Below, piece after piece: positions 6,906-13,919 of a stretch of 13,962 bases of DNA. Origin of the DNA: Rhodospirillaceae bacterium (lineage in GTDB: Bacteria; Pseudomonadota; Alphaproteobacteria; UBA7985); the NCBI GenBank assembly GCA_002700865.1, contig PAFB01000068.1, positions 1 through 13,962 on the forward strand, given 5' to 3'. Numbering within the stretch: position 1 is the stretch's first letter; each line of letters begins with the position of its first letter. Below the pieces are notes generated by a model, which searched no databases, was not told the origin of the DNA, and worked only from the letters and a program-made list of their open reading frames with translations. Position numbers and translations under genes: made by a program.

Positions 6906-7788
6906 TGGCCACCTGCTCCTTGAACTGATCGACCACGGACTTGAGCGCCAGACCAATGTTGGTCAGCGCCATCGATCCGGCTTTTGAACATAGGGTATTG
7001 GCTTCACGCATGAATTCCTGTGCGAGGAAATCCAGCTTGCGCCCGGCGGGTTCGCCGGCGTTGAGGAGCTCGCGCGCGTTCTGAATGTGAGCATGCAGGC
7101 GGTCGAGCTCTTCCCGCACATCGGCTTTGGTCGCCAGCATGGCGGCTTCCTGCGCAAGGCGGTCTTCGGGGATCACGGTATTGGCTTTGGCAGCAAGATC
7201 GGCGGCGAGGGCGCTTAGGCGTTCTGCCATCGACAGCGTGACCGCCTGGGCCAGTGGTTCTGCCTCTGTGGTGTGGTGTTCGATCTGATCGACCAGCCCG
7301 GACAGGATTTGGTGGAGCTGCGCGCCCTCGGCCAATCGCGCCAGACGTAAGGCCTGTGCGGCCTGCGCAAAACTATCGGTAACGGCCCGGTTCAGCGCCG
7401 CTTGCTCGTCTTCGCTAAGCGACGTGCTGCGGGTTTCCAGAACGCCGGGCAGCGACAGCAGCGCTGCGGTATCAGGCGCGCGCCCATCGCGGCGCTGCGC
7501 GATCTGTGCCAACCGGTCGAGCGCGCTGTGATTGACCGCGACCTCCTGCCGATTGCTGGCGAGATCGAGTTGCAGGCTTGCCGATACCGAGCCACGGGCA
7601 ATCTGCGCCTGCAGCAGCTTTTTCATCGCTGCTTCAAGCCCGTCCATGCGCCCCGGCATGCGCCAGCGCACGTCAAGTGACTTTCCATTTACGGATTTCA
7701 GCGACCAGCTCCAGGTCGCTTCACCGTGGCTGCCATCAACGGCCGCGAAGCCGGTCATGGATTGCAAAGGTGGGAGGTCTGCCGTCAT
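6895..7788 (-). CDS. yicC: YicC/YloC family protein (endoribonuclease)
   Basis: The 297-residue protein is a full-length YicC homologue (E. coli: 287). The family hallmark MTGFA lies at 11-15, followed by SLKSVNGKSLDVRWRMPG, and the conserved C-terminus QEFMREANTLCSKAG near 265 leads to DQFKEQVANVE. YicC-like proteins have been reported as metal-dependent endoribonucleases that take part in degrading certain small RNAs and mRNAs; that role is carried over from the family and not shown here. The start is ATG 7788; an internal ATG at 7758 (the MTGF methionine) is a less likely choice, and neither has a strong Shine-Dalgarno sequence. gmk overlaps its end by 11 bp, the usual alphaproteobacterial pairing. 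Upstream, the usual neighbour mltG is separated from it by an opposite-strand SDR gene. Confidence 0.92.
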   Translation of the reverse strand: MTADLPPLQSMTGFAAVDGSHGEATWSWSLKSVNGKSLDVRWRMPGRMDGLEAAMKKLLQAQIARGSVSASLQLDLASNRQEVAVNHSALDRLAQIAQRRDGRAPDTAALLSLPGVLETRSTSLSEDEQAALNRAVTDSFAQAAQALRLARLAEGAQLHQILSGLVDQIEHHTTEAEPLAQAVTLSMAERLSALAADLAAKANTVIPEDRLAQEAAMLATKADVREELDRLHAHIQNARELLNAGEPAGRKLDFLAQEFMREANTLCSKAGSMALTNIGLALKSVVDQFKEQVANVE

Positions 7789-7803
7789 CAGGCGTCTATA
7801 CCC

Positions 7804-7817
7804 TTGCTGGCCAGCAA
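7804..7817. promoter_or_regulatory. 14-bp perfect palindrome between yicC and the SDR gene
   Basis: TTGCTGGCCAGCAA equals its own reverse complement. It lies in the 77-bp divergent region, 16 bp before the yicC start and 48 bp before the SDR start. On the minus strand a -10-like TATAGA (7795-7800) follows directly. Position and symmetry suit an operator for a dimeric regulator, but no regulator gene is in the window and chance cannot be excluded. Confidence 0.4.
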
Positions 7818-7865
7818 AGAGTAGGGGTTAGCACGAAAAGCCAGCTGATATTTGGGGTCATAGCC

Positions 7866-8645
7866 ATGAAAAATCCTTCCGTCATTGTGATAACGGGCGC
7901 GTCGAGCGGTCTGGGGGAAGGCTTGGCTGAGGCCTATGCTGCGCCGGGTCGGGTTCTGTTGCTGACAGGACGCAATGAACAACGCCTGCACGCGGTTGTC
8001 GCGGCCTGTGAAGCCAGAGGCCCGCAGGTGGTGCCGGCATTGGTGGATGTTTCTGACCGCGAAGCCATGGAGCGCATGCTCACGGACTTTGACCGCGAAC
8101 ACCCCATCGACCTGCTGATCGCCAACGCCGGCATCGGTTATGGCACGGGCCGCTATCTGATGGAGCGCCCGGAACACACCCATGAGCTGTCAATGATCAA
8201 TATAATCGGGGTCTCGAACACGGTTATGCCGGTGATCAACCGGATGGCAGCACGGGGCCGGGGGCAAATCGCGCTGATGGCTTCTGTGGCCGGGTTTGCC
8301 GCGATCACGCAATCGCCCTCCTATGCCGCCACCAAGGCTTATGTGAAGCATTGGGGTGAAGCGCTCTATGGCCGGTTGAAACCCTTTGGCGTTGAAGTCA
8401 CCACCATCTGTCCGGGCTTTGTCAAAAGTGCCATGACCGACGCCAACCGCTTCTCCATGCCCTTTTTGATGGATCGTGACCGGGCGACGGATATCATGGT
8501 GCGGGGGTTGGCCGCTGGACGGTCGAGGGTTGCCTTTCCGTGGCCGGTAACTTGGGCCGCAGGCTTGCTCGGCACCCTGCCAAGCTTTATCGCCACCCGC
8601 CTGAATCCGCTGCGCCGCAAACCCAAACTACCCCCTATCGACTGA
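7866..8645 (+). CDS. Short-chain dehydrogenase/reductase (SDR), unknown substrate
   Basis: The 259-residue protein is a classical SDR. It has the cofactor loop TGASSGLGEG (10-19), an IANAG version of the NNAG motif, and the catalytic Ser140, Tyr153 and Lys157 (YAATK), with ICPGFVKSAM after them. The C-terminal part (PWPVTWAAGLLGTLPSFIATRL) is hydrophobic and might touch the membrane, followed by a basic LRRKPK tail. It would use NAD(P)H to reduce a ketone or oxidise an alcohol; the substrate is unknown. It is distinct from the FabG in this window. ATG 7866 has only a modest GGGG site eight bases upstream; the frame is open further back, but that part is antisense to yicC and not SDR-like. The gene lies between mltG and yicC, both on the other strand, and its stop is 4 bp from the mltG stop. 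Confidence 0.88.
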   Translation: MKNPSVIVITGASSGLGEGLAEAYAAPGRVLLLTGRNEQRLHAVVAACEARGPQVVPALVDVSDREAMERMLTDFDREHPIDLLIANAGIGYGTGRYLMERPEHTHELSMINIIGVSNTVMPVINRMAARGRGQIALMASVAGFAAITQSPSYAATKAYVKHWGEALYGRLKPFGVEVTTICPGFVKSAMTDANRFSMPFLMDRDRATDIMVRGLAAGRSRVAFPWPVTWAAGLLGTLPSFIATRLNPLRRKPKLPPID

Positions 8646-8649
8646 GGGA

Positions 8650-9705
8650 CTAGTTGCCTTCGCCCAAGTCTCGGCGCTCTGGGATATCCGTGGTCGGGCG
8701 GCGAACGGGCGGGTTGGGCATAAAGCGGCGGAACTCGCAGGCGCGCCAGTCGCGCACCCGCTGCTGATGCTCAGCGTAGGTTTCGGTAAAGGCCGTTGCA
8801 CCATCGCATCCGGCGACAAAGAAAATGAAAGACGACTCAGCCGGTGCCAAAGCCGCACGAATGGCTTCGACACCCGGGTTCGCAATCGGACCGGGGGGAA
8901 GCCCGGCGTGCTTGTAGGTGTTGTAGGGGTTGTTCTCGTCGGTGAGTTCAGAGCGCTTCAACCCCCGCCCCAGACGACCACTGCCGCCCGATAGGTAATA
9001 GACCAGCGTTGGGTCGGCCTGCAGCCGCATGCCCTGCCGCAGTCGGTTTGAGTACACGCTCGCCACCAGCGGACGCTCACTGGCAACGGCGGTTTCTTTT
9101 TCGACAATCGACGCGAGAATCAGGGCGTCCATGCGGGTCTTCACCACCGCATCCGCCGCGCGTTCTTCCCAAGCGGCATCCAGAGCCGCGCCCATGGCGG
9201 CCTGCATGCGGTCAATGACGCTCTGCCGGGATTCATTGAGTGCGTAGGAATAGGTATTGGGGAGCAGGGTGCCTTCAGCGGGGATCTTTGTCACCTCACC
9301 GGTCAGGCCATCCGCGCTGTTCAGGCGCGCAATCACGTTCTTCACCGTCACGCCTTCGGGCACGGTCACAAAGCGGTTGACGGCCTTGCCTTCGATCAGG
9401 ATGTCGAGAATGTCGTTCGGGTTGGCTTTGGCTGGGATCAGAAACTCCCCCGCCTTGATGCTCGATGCATCGCCGCGCATCCGCGCCAGCAGCACAATTT
9501 GTTCTGCGCTGTTGATCAGCCGGGCCGCTTCCAGATCATCGGCAATTTGGCTCAAGCCTGCACCACGGGGCACCACAAAAGTCGCCTCGACCGTCGCAGA
9601 GGGCGGCGGTTGCATCCAATAAGCACCCAGACCCATGATCGCAACAGCAGCAGCGGCCAGAATCGCACCCATAGTCACTCCGAGTTTGAGAATGAATTTG
9701 AACAC
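8650..9705 (-). CDS. mltG: Endolytic murein transglycosylase MltG (YceG-like)
   Basis: MltG cuts nascent glycan strands at the inner membrane and so ends peptidoglycan chain growth. From GTG 9705 the protein has 351 residues: a short basic N-terminus (VFKFILK), one membrane segment (about 12-30), then the periplasmic YceG/LysM-like and catalytic parts. Family motifs are LPNTY (148-152), SIVEKET with the catalytic glutamate at about 202, ADPTLVYY, and NPYNTYKHAGLPPGPIANPG. The start is uncertain: ATG 9672 has a close GGAG but would remove the basic residues that orient the membrane helix, and TTG 9762 is also in frame. GTG 9705 has AGGAG 13 bases upstream. The gene follows fabF, as in many alphaproteobacteria, and is probably the last gene of the fab operon. 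Confidence 0.93.
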   Translation of the reverse strand: MFKFILKLGVTMGAILAAAAVAIMGLGAYWMQPPPSATVEATFVVPRGAGLSQIADDLEAARLINSAEQIVLLARMRGDASSIKAGEFLIPAKANPNDILDILIEGKAVNRFVTVPEGVTVKNVIARLNSADGLTGEVTKIPAEGTLLPNTYSYALNESRQSVIDRMQAAMGAALDAAWEERAADAVVKTRMDALILASIVEKETAVASERPLVASVYSNRLRQGMRLQADPTLVYYLSGGSGRLGRGLKRSELTDENNPYNTYKHAGLPPGPIANPGVEAIRAALAPAESSFIFFVAGCDGATAFTETYAEHQQRVRDWRACEFRRFMPNPPVRRPTTDIPERRDLGEGN

Positions 9706-9770
9706 GCGAAGAGTGTCCGCTCCTGACGGTTTTAAGCAATCCAGGGGCCGAAACCCCACCAAAAAGTGCT

Positions 9771-11057
9771 TCAGCCGTTAAACGTGGAGAAAATTACCGA
9801 TCCGTTGGTGCCGCCAAAGCCAAAGCTGTTTGATACTGTCGCACGAATTTGACGCTCGCGTGGCTGATTGGGCACCAGATCCATGTCGATATCGTCTTCG
9901 GGGTCGGACAGGTTCAGCGTCGGCGGGGCCACTTGGTCACGGATCGCCATCAGGCAGAAAATCGCCTCCAGCGCCCCTGCGGCACCGAGCGCGTGACCGA
10001 CGGCAGACTTGGTCGACGACATGGACATGGCCTTGCGATGCTCGCCGAACAGCTCGCGCACGGCGCGGAATTCTGCCAGATCACCCAGCGGGGTCGATGT
10101 ACCGTGGGCGTTAACGTAGTCGATGTCTTCGACGTTCATCCCGCCCGAGCGCAGGGCATTGGCCATAGCCCGACGGCCGCCATTGCCGTCTTCCGGTGGC
10201 GCGGTGATGTGGTGCGCGTCGCCGGACATGCCGTAGCCCCGCACTTCTGCCAGGATGTTGGCACCGCGCGCCCGCGCGTGTTCGAGTTCTTCAAGGACCA
10301 GAACGCCCGATCCGGAGCCCATAACAAACCCATCGCGGCCCCGGTCCCAGGGACGAGAGGCTTCAGCGGGCGAGTCGTTGTATTTGGTGGAAAGCGCGCG
10401 CGCGGCACAAAAGCCTGCGACGCCAATTTCGATAATGCCGTGCTCAGTCCCACCCGCGACCATCACGTCTGCATCCCCCAGCGCAATCATCCGCGCGCTG
10501 TCACCGATGGCATGGGTGCCGGTGGTGCAGGCGGTGGAGTTGGCGTGGTTCGGGCCACGAAAGCCGTACTTCATGGAGATATGGCCCGAGGGCAGGTTCA
10601 CCAGAATCGCCGGGATGGCAAAGGGCGAAAGCCGACGTGCGCCTTTGGTCATGACAGTTTCAACCGCGTCGGTGAAACTCTGGATACCGCCAATGCCTGA
10701 CCCAATCATGACACCGGTGCGGTTCTGAGCCTCTTCATCCTGCGGTTTCCAGCCTGACATGTCGACGGCTTCTGTCGCGGCGGCGAGCGCATAGATGGTG
10801 ATGGGGTCAACGCGCCGCCGTTCTTTGTCCGGCATGACGGTTTCGGTGTCGAGCGCAAAGGGATCATCGGCGCGGACGCCACCAACGATGGGCACTTCGC
10901 CCCCGATGGTGGATGGCAAATGAGAGGCATCAAAGCCCTGGATGGTTCCGATACCGCTTTCCGCGTTCAGCAAACGCTTCCAGCTGTTCTCAACTCCGGC
11001 CCCCAGCGGTGAAACCATACCAACGCCGGTGACCACAACGCGGCGTAACCCGGTCAT
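9771..11057 (-). CDS. fabF: 3-oxoacyl-[acyl-carrier-protein] synthase II (KAS II)
   Basis: FabF condenses malonyl-ACP with a growing acyl-ACP, the elongating step of type II fatty acid synthesis. The 428 residues match the family. The catalytic Cys177 sits in STACTTGTH, and the two histidines in NAHGTSTPLGD and KSAVGHALGAAGA complete the Cys-His-His set; the C-terminal NSFGFGGTN loop is intact. The start is ATG 11057, with GAGGG six bases ahead; an in-frame TTG two codons earlier would sit directly on that Shine-Dalgarno site. acpP lies 71 bp upstream and mltG 65 bp downstream, all on one strand. Confidence 0.97.
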   Translation of the reverse strand: MTGLRRVVVTGVGMVSPLGAGVENSWKRLLNAESGIGTIQGFDASHLPSTIGGEVPIVGGVRADDPFALDTETVMPDKERRRVDPITIYALAAATEAVDMSGWKPQDEEAQNRTGVMIGSGIGGIQSFTDAVETVMTKGARRLSPFAIPAILVNLPSGHISMKYGFRGPNHANSTACTTGTHAIGDSARMIALGDADVMVAGGTEHGIIEIGVAGFCAARALSTKYNDSPAEASRPWDRGRDGFVMGSGSGVLVLEELEHARARGANILAEVRGYGMSGDAHHITAPPEDGNGGRRAMANALRSGGMNVEDIDYVNAHGTSTPLGDLAEFRAVRELFGEHRKAMSMSSTKSAVGHALGAAGALEAIFCLMAIRDQVAPPTLNLSDPEDDIDMDLVPNQPRERQIRATVSNSFGFGGTNGSVIFSTFNG

Positions 11058-11085
11058 GCTCAACCCTCACCTGAACAGGCAGACA

Positions 11086-11100
11086 GGCGCCGTCGGCGCC
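11086..11100. other. 15-bp inverted repeat between acpP and fabF
   Basis: GGCGCCG-T-CGGCGCC is perfectly symmetrical around one base. In RNA it can fold only with some central pairs open (about five GC pairs, five-base loop). No run of T follows on the minus strand, so it is not a classical terminator. A hairpin here could slow RNA decay or partly attenuate between the highly expressed acpP and fabF; that is inference. Confidence 0.35.
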
Positions 11101-11128
11101 GATCTGGTGGTCTCAAGAAGTTGCTGGC

Positions 11129-11365
11129 TTAGCCAACAGCTTCGGAAATGTGCTTTACAGCATCGCCGACAGTGCCAATCTTTTCGGCGGCATCGTCAGG
11201 AATTTCGAGGTTGAACTCTTCTTCAAACGCCATGACCAGTTCAACGGTATCCAGGCTATCAGCGCCCAGATCGTCAACAAAGCTTGCGCCTTCAACAACT
11301 TTGTCTTCTTCGACAGACAAACGCTCAACGACGATTTTCTTAACGCGATCAGCAACGTCACTCAT
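11129..11365 (-). CDS. acpP: Acyl carrier protein
   Basis: The 78-residue acidic four-helix protein carries the growing acyl chain on a 4'-phosphopantetheine arm. Attachment is at Ser37 in the invariant GADSLD motif, and helix II continues as [12 protein letters not shown] with IPDDAAE after it, the face that docks with the Fab enzymes. Its sequence is close to the usual alphaproteobacterial AcpP; I noticed NLEIPDD where GIEIPDD or GVEIPDD is more usual. AGGA lies nine bases before ATG 11365. It sits between fabG and fabF as expected. A 106-bp gap from fabG could hold an extra promoter, which would suit the high AcpP demand, but no strong -35/-10 pair was found. Confidence 0.98.
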   Translation of the reverse strand: MSDVADRVKKIVVERLSVEEDKVVEGASFVDDLGADSLDTVELVMAFEEEFNLEIPDDAAEKIGTVGDAVKHISEAVG

Positions 11366-11418
11366 GGTTAACAGTCCTATGGTTGTTCAGTAAATGGAAT
11401 AGGATGCGGTCCCTTAAC

Positions 11419-11435
11419 ACAAGCGCAGAGCTTGT
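11419..11435. other. Small inverted repeat in the fabG-acpP gap
   Basis: ACAAGC and GCTTGT (6-bp arms) flank a five-base loop. It lies 36 bp from the fabG stop and 53 bp before the acpP start. No T run follows on the minus strand. It could be a short mRNA hairpin at the boundary of a cistron with separate expression, or chance. Confidence 0.25.
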
Positions 11436-11471
11436 CGAAACCACAGAACGAGGGTCTGCTGACCGCTACGG

Positions 11472-12209
11472 CTATAGCATGGCCATCCCGCCGTTCACGT
11501 GCAAGGTCGTCCCGCTCATATATCCGGCTTCGTCACTGGCCAGATACACCACTGCAGCGGCGATTTCCTCAGGCTTGCCCATGCGCCCGGAAGGAACATG
11601 CGCGATTTGCTCAGCGACCACTTTTTCTGGCAATTCTGCTGTCATGGCAGTCTCCACAAAACCCGGTGCCACACAGTTCGCCGTGATCCCGCGTGAGCCA
11701 ACTTCGCGGGCAATCGATTTTGTCATGCCCACGATCCCAGCTTTGGAAGCGGCGTAGTTGGCCTGTCCCGGGTTGCCCATAAAGCCCACGACAGAGACCA
11801 CGTTGATGATCCGGCCCCAGCGGCGCTTCATCATTCCCTTCATCGCGCCCCGGCACAGGCGAAAGGTGGCGGAGAGGTTGACGTCGATCACCTGTGCGAA
11901 GTCATCATCCTTCATGCGCATGGCCAGACCGTCCTTGGTCAGGCCCGCGTTGTTCACCAGAATGTCGATTTGCCCGGCTGCGGCTTCGGCGTCAGCAAGC
12001 ATCTTCGCTTCGCTTTCGGCGTCACCCAGAGACGCAGTGAAAATGTGGCAAGGGGTGGCGCAGGCGTCAGCGGTCTCCTGAAGCGCCGCTTCCCGGCGGC
12101 CGGTCAGTACCAGCGTCGCGCCCTGCGCTGACAGGGCAATGGCGGTTGCCCGGCCAATGCCGCCCGAGGCTCCGGTGACCAGCGCAACTTTTCCCGTAAG
12201 GTCAAACAT
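11472..12209 (-). CDS. fabG: 3-oxoacyl-[acyl-carrier-protein] reductase
   Basis: FabG reduces beta-ketoacyl-ACP to beta-hydroxyacyl-ACP with NADPH, the first reduction of each elongation round. The 245 residues are the usual length. Motifs are TGASGGIGRA (12-21), VNNAG, NVVSVVG with the catalytic serine, Tyr152 and Lys156 (YAASK), then NCVAPGFVETAMT and the C-terminal YMSGTTLHVNGGMAML that closes the tetramer interface. The start is ATG 12209 with AAGGA six bases upstream; the frame remains open for 38 more codons, but these run into the 3' end of fabD and are not FabG-like. It is 40 bp after fabD and before acpP. Confidence 0.97.
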   Translation of the reverse strand: MFDLTGKVALVTGASGGIGRATAIALSAQGATLVLTGRREAALQETADACATPCHIFTASLGDAESEAKMLADAEAAAGQIDILVNNAGLTKDGLAMRMKDDDFAQVIDVNLSATFRLCRGAMKGMMKRRWGRIINVVSVVGFMGNPGQANYAASKAGIVGMTKSIAREVGSRGITANCVAPGFVETAMTAELPEKVVAEQIAHVPSGRMGKPEEIAAAVVYLASDEAGYMSGTTLHVNGGMAML

Positions 12210-12249
12210 CGATTTTCCTTCTTCGAAGATCGTAGGGGTGAAAATGGGC

Positions 12250-13194
12250 TCAGCCAAGCGATTCGGCAAAGGCGCGGAGGCTGTCAGCGGTCCCGACCGA
12301 CTGCGCCGCAACGCCCGGTACAATCCGCTTCGTCAGCCCGGCGAGTACGGCACCCGCACCCAGTTCAATCAGCTCAGTAACGCCTTCCCCGGCCATCCAC
12401 TCCACCGACTCGCGCCAGCGCACACGGCCAGTGACCTGCTTGACCAGTAAGTCGGCGGTTTGCGCCGGGTCGTCGTAACTTGCGGCCAGCACGTTTGCGA
12501 CCACAGGCACGGCCGGCGCGCGGATTACGGCAGAGGCGAGCGCCTGCGCCATCGCGTCGGCGGCCGGTTGCATCAGGGAACAGTGAAAGGGCGCGGATAC
12601 AGGCAAGGGCAGGGCGCGCTTGGCACCGGCGGCTTTCATCGCCTCGCCCGCCGCGCTGATCGCGCTGGCTGAGCCGGAGATTACTACCTGCCCGTTGGCG
12701 TTGTCGTTTGCCACTTCAGCCACGCCGAGACCGGCATCAGCGTTGCCCAGAACGCCTTCGACCTGCTCCATGGTCAGGCCCAGCACCGCTGCCATCGCGC
12801 CTTCGCCCACAGGAACGGCCGATTGCATGGCCTGCCCACGCAGGCGGAGCAGCTTGGCCGTGTCCGCAATCGACAGCGCGCCGACGGCGGCAAGGGCGGA
12901 GTATTCGCCCAGCGAGTGACCGGCGACAAAGCTTCCGTGGTCCTTGAGCGCGATCCCGAATTCAGCTTCCAGCGCGCGCACCACGGCGAGCGAAACCGCC
13001 ATTAACGCTGGCTGGGTGTTCTCAGTGAGCTTGAGATCGTCGTCGGAGCCGGAAAAGATCAGCGCAGAAAAATTCTCGCCCAGGGCGTCATCAACTTCAT
13101 CAAAAACCGTTTTGGCAGCGGGAAAGGAGTCGGCCAGATCCTGACCCATTCCGATTTTCTGACTGCCCTGACCGGGAAACACGAAAGCTCTCAT
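12250..13194 (-). CDS. fabD: Malonyl-CoA:ACP transacylase
   Basis: FabD moves malonyl from CoA to AcpP and so supplies the extender unit for fatty acid synthesis. The 314 residues match the family (about 310). GQGSQ is at 8-12, the nucleophile Ser94 in GHSLGEYSAL, and the catalytic His204 in APFHCSLM. The start chosen is ATG 13194, with CGGAG nine bases upstream and the universal beginning MRAFVFPGQG; an in-frame start 13 codons earlier adds residues foreign to the family. It is the first gene of the minus-strand fab block, with a promoter-like sequence about 50 bp upstream, and it diverges from rpsF. Confidence 0.97.
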   Translation of the reverse strand: MRAFVFPGQGSQKIGMGQDLADSFPAAKTVFDEVDDALGENFSALIFSGSDDDLKLTENTQPALMAVSLAVVRALEAEFGIALKDHGSFVAGHSLGEYSALAAVGALSIADTAKLLRLRGQAMQSAVPVGEGAMAAVLGLTMEQVEGVLGNADAGLGVAEVANDNANGQVVISGSASAISAAGEAMKAAGAKRALPLPVSAPFHCSLMQPAADAMAQALASAVIRAPAVPVVANVLAASYDDPAQTADLLVKQVTGRVRWRESVEWMAGEGVTELIELGAGAVLAGLTKRIVPGVAAQSVGTADSLRAFAESLG

Positions 13195-13242
13195 CGCACG
13201 CTGCTCCGTCCTGTACGTGACTGACTTCAACAATTGCAGGGG

Positions 13243-13271
13243 TTTATGCGCCGCTCAAAGTGGTGTGACAA
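13243..13271 (-). promoter_or_regulatory. Candidate sigma70-type promoter of the fab operon
   Basis: On the minus strand, TTGTCA (13271-13266; five of six match TTGACA) is followed after exactly 17 bases by CATAAA (13248-13243; four of six match TATAAT). Transcription would begin near 13236 and leave a leader of about 40 bases before fabD. This is the best promoter match I found in the window. Confidence 0.55.
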
Positions 13272-13313
13272 CCAGCGCAGCGGGTTTAGCAGGGTATCAC
13301 GGGAGCCATGCGT

Positions 13314-13329
13314 CGAAACGGTTGTTTCG
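13314..13329. other. Small hairpin in the fabD-rpsF region
   Basis: CGAAAC and GTTTCG flank the loop GGTT, giving a 6-bp stem with a tetraloop-sized loop. It is upstream of both the fabD promoter candidate and the larger inverted repeat at 13332-13358. Role unknown. Confidence 0.25.
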
Positions 13330-13331
13330 CG

Positions 13332-13358
13332 GCAGCGTTGGGGCTAAACGAACGCTGC
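13332..13358. promoter_or_regulatory. 8-bp-arm perfect inverted repeat upstream of rpsF
   Basis: GCAGCGTT (13332-13339) and AACGCTGC (13351-13358) are perfect reverse complements, separated by 11 bases; a flanking G-T could extend the RNA stem by one wobble pair. It lies 100 bp before rpsF. It could be a dimer-binding operator or a leader hairpin. No T run follows, so a terminator is unlikely. Confidence 0.4.
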
Positions 13359-13406
13359 TCAACCACTCCTTGCCCGGTCTAGAGCTTTACCAAACGAGCG
13401 GGCTGT

Positions 13407-13433
13407 TGAGCGTTCCGGTTGTCGGAGCGTTCA
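13407..13433 (+). promoter_or_regulatory. Strong RNA stem-loop in the rpsF leader, possible r-protein autoregulatory site
   Basis: The arms 13407-13417 (TGAGCGTTCCG) and 13423-13433 (CGGAGCGTTCA) pair over all 11 positions as RNA, with two G-U wobbles, around the five-base loop GUUGU. The stem ends eight bases before the rpsF Shine-Dalgarno site, AAAGGGAG. Leaders of rpsF operons in several bacteria bind the S6:S18 pair to repress translation; this hairpin is in the right place, but I cannot show that it matches the known motif. It lacks a T run, so it is not a terminator. Confidence 0.5.
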
Positions 13434-13458
13434 TATTATCCAAAGGGAGTCATATAAC

Positions 13459-13896
13459 ATGGCTTTTTACGAATGCGTCTACATGGCGCGGCCGGATGTT
13501 TCCCCGACCCAGGTCGAGGCAATTACCGAGCAAATCACCACCATCGTAACGGAATTCGGCGGATCGGTTCATTCCAGCGAGTACTGGGGTCTCAAGTCCC
13601 TTGCGTACCGCGTCAAGAAGAACCGCAAAGCGCATTACGTTCTGTTGAACATCGACATGAACAACGAAGGCAAGGCCGAGATGGAGCGTAACATGTCGCT
13701 GAACGAAGACGTTCTGCGTGTGATGACCCTCCGCATCGAAGAAATGCCTGAAGGTCCGTCGATCCAAATGCGGGCCAAGGCGCGCGGCGACCGTCCTGAC
13801 CGGGGCGAGCGCGGGGATCGTGGTGACCGCGGTGATCGTGGTGGCGATCGTGGTGGCGATCGGGGCGAACGCCGCGAACGTCGCGATGCTGAATAA
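13459..13896 (+). CDS. rpsF: 30S ribosomal protein bS6 with RGD-rich C-terminal tail
   Basis: bS6 binds 16S rRNA together with bS18 in the platform of the 30S subunit. The core MAFYECVYMARPDVSPTQVE to about residue 110 is a normal bS6 ferredoxin-like fold, with YWGLKSLAYRVKKNRKAHYVLLNID central. The protein is 145 residues, longer than the basic core because of a disordered charged tail of RGD, RGE and RGGD repeats (about 112-145) ending RRERRDAE. Extended basic-acidic tails on bS6 are common in alphaproteobacteria. ATG 13459 has AAAGGGAG (13442-13449) nine bases upstream. No clear promoter was identified in the 264 bp before it. rpsR begins 23 bp downstream. Confidence 0.97.
   Translation: MAFYECVYMARPDVSPTQVEAITEQITTIVTEFGGSVHSSEYWGLKSLAYRVKKNRKAHYVLLNIDMNNEGKAEMERNMSLNEDVLRVMTLRIEEMPEGPSIQMRAKARGDRPDRGERGDRGDRGDRGGDRGGDRGERRERRDAE
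13837..13860 (+). repeat. 12-bp tandem duplication inside the rpsF tail
   Basis: CGTGGTGGCGAT occurs twice back to back and encodes Arg-Gly-Gly-Asp twice. Related 9-bp RGD-coding units precede it from about 13804. The tail thus seems to have grown by in-frame slippage of short units, a region where length variation between strains would be expected. Confidence 0.8.
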
Positions 13897-13919
13897 GAGT
13901 TAGGAAGAGGATAAAGACT

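Noticed and set aside
9742..9757. GGGG...CCCC hairpin after fabF as a terminator
   Set aside because: It has only four GC pairs and no T run on the minus strand, and mltG probably continues the operon.
9849..10700. Long plus-strand open frame (283 codons) opposite fabF
   Set aside because: fabF is complete with all catalytic residues; the antisense translation is compositionally odd and unlike any family I know.
13322..13349. Plus-strand promoter for rpsF (TTGTTT with CTAAAC)
   Set aside because: The -10 match is poor, and both elements overlap the inverted repeats.
13799..13893. RGD-rich tail of bS6 as a cell-adhesion (integrin-binding) motif
   Set aside because: Low-complexity charged tails occur on bS6 of many alphaproteobacteria, and the protein is ribosomal; the RGD triplets follow from repeat composition.
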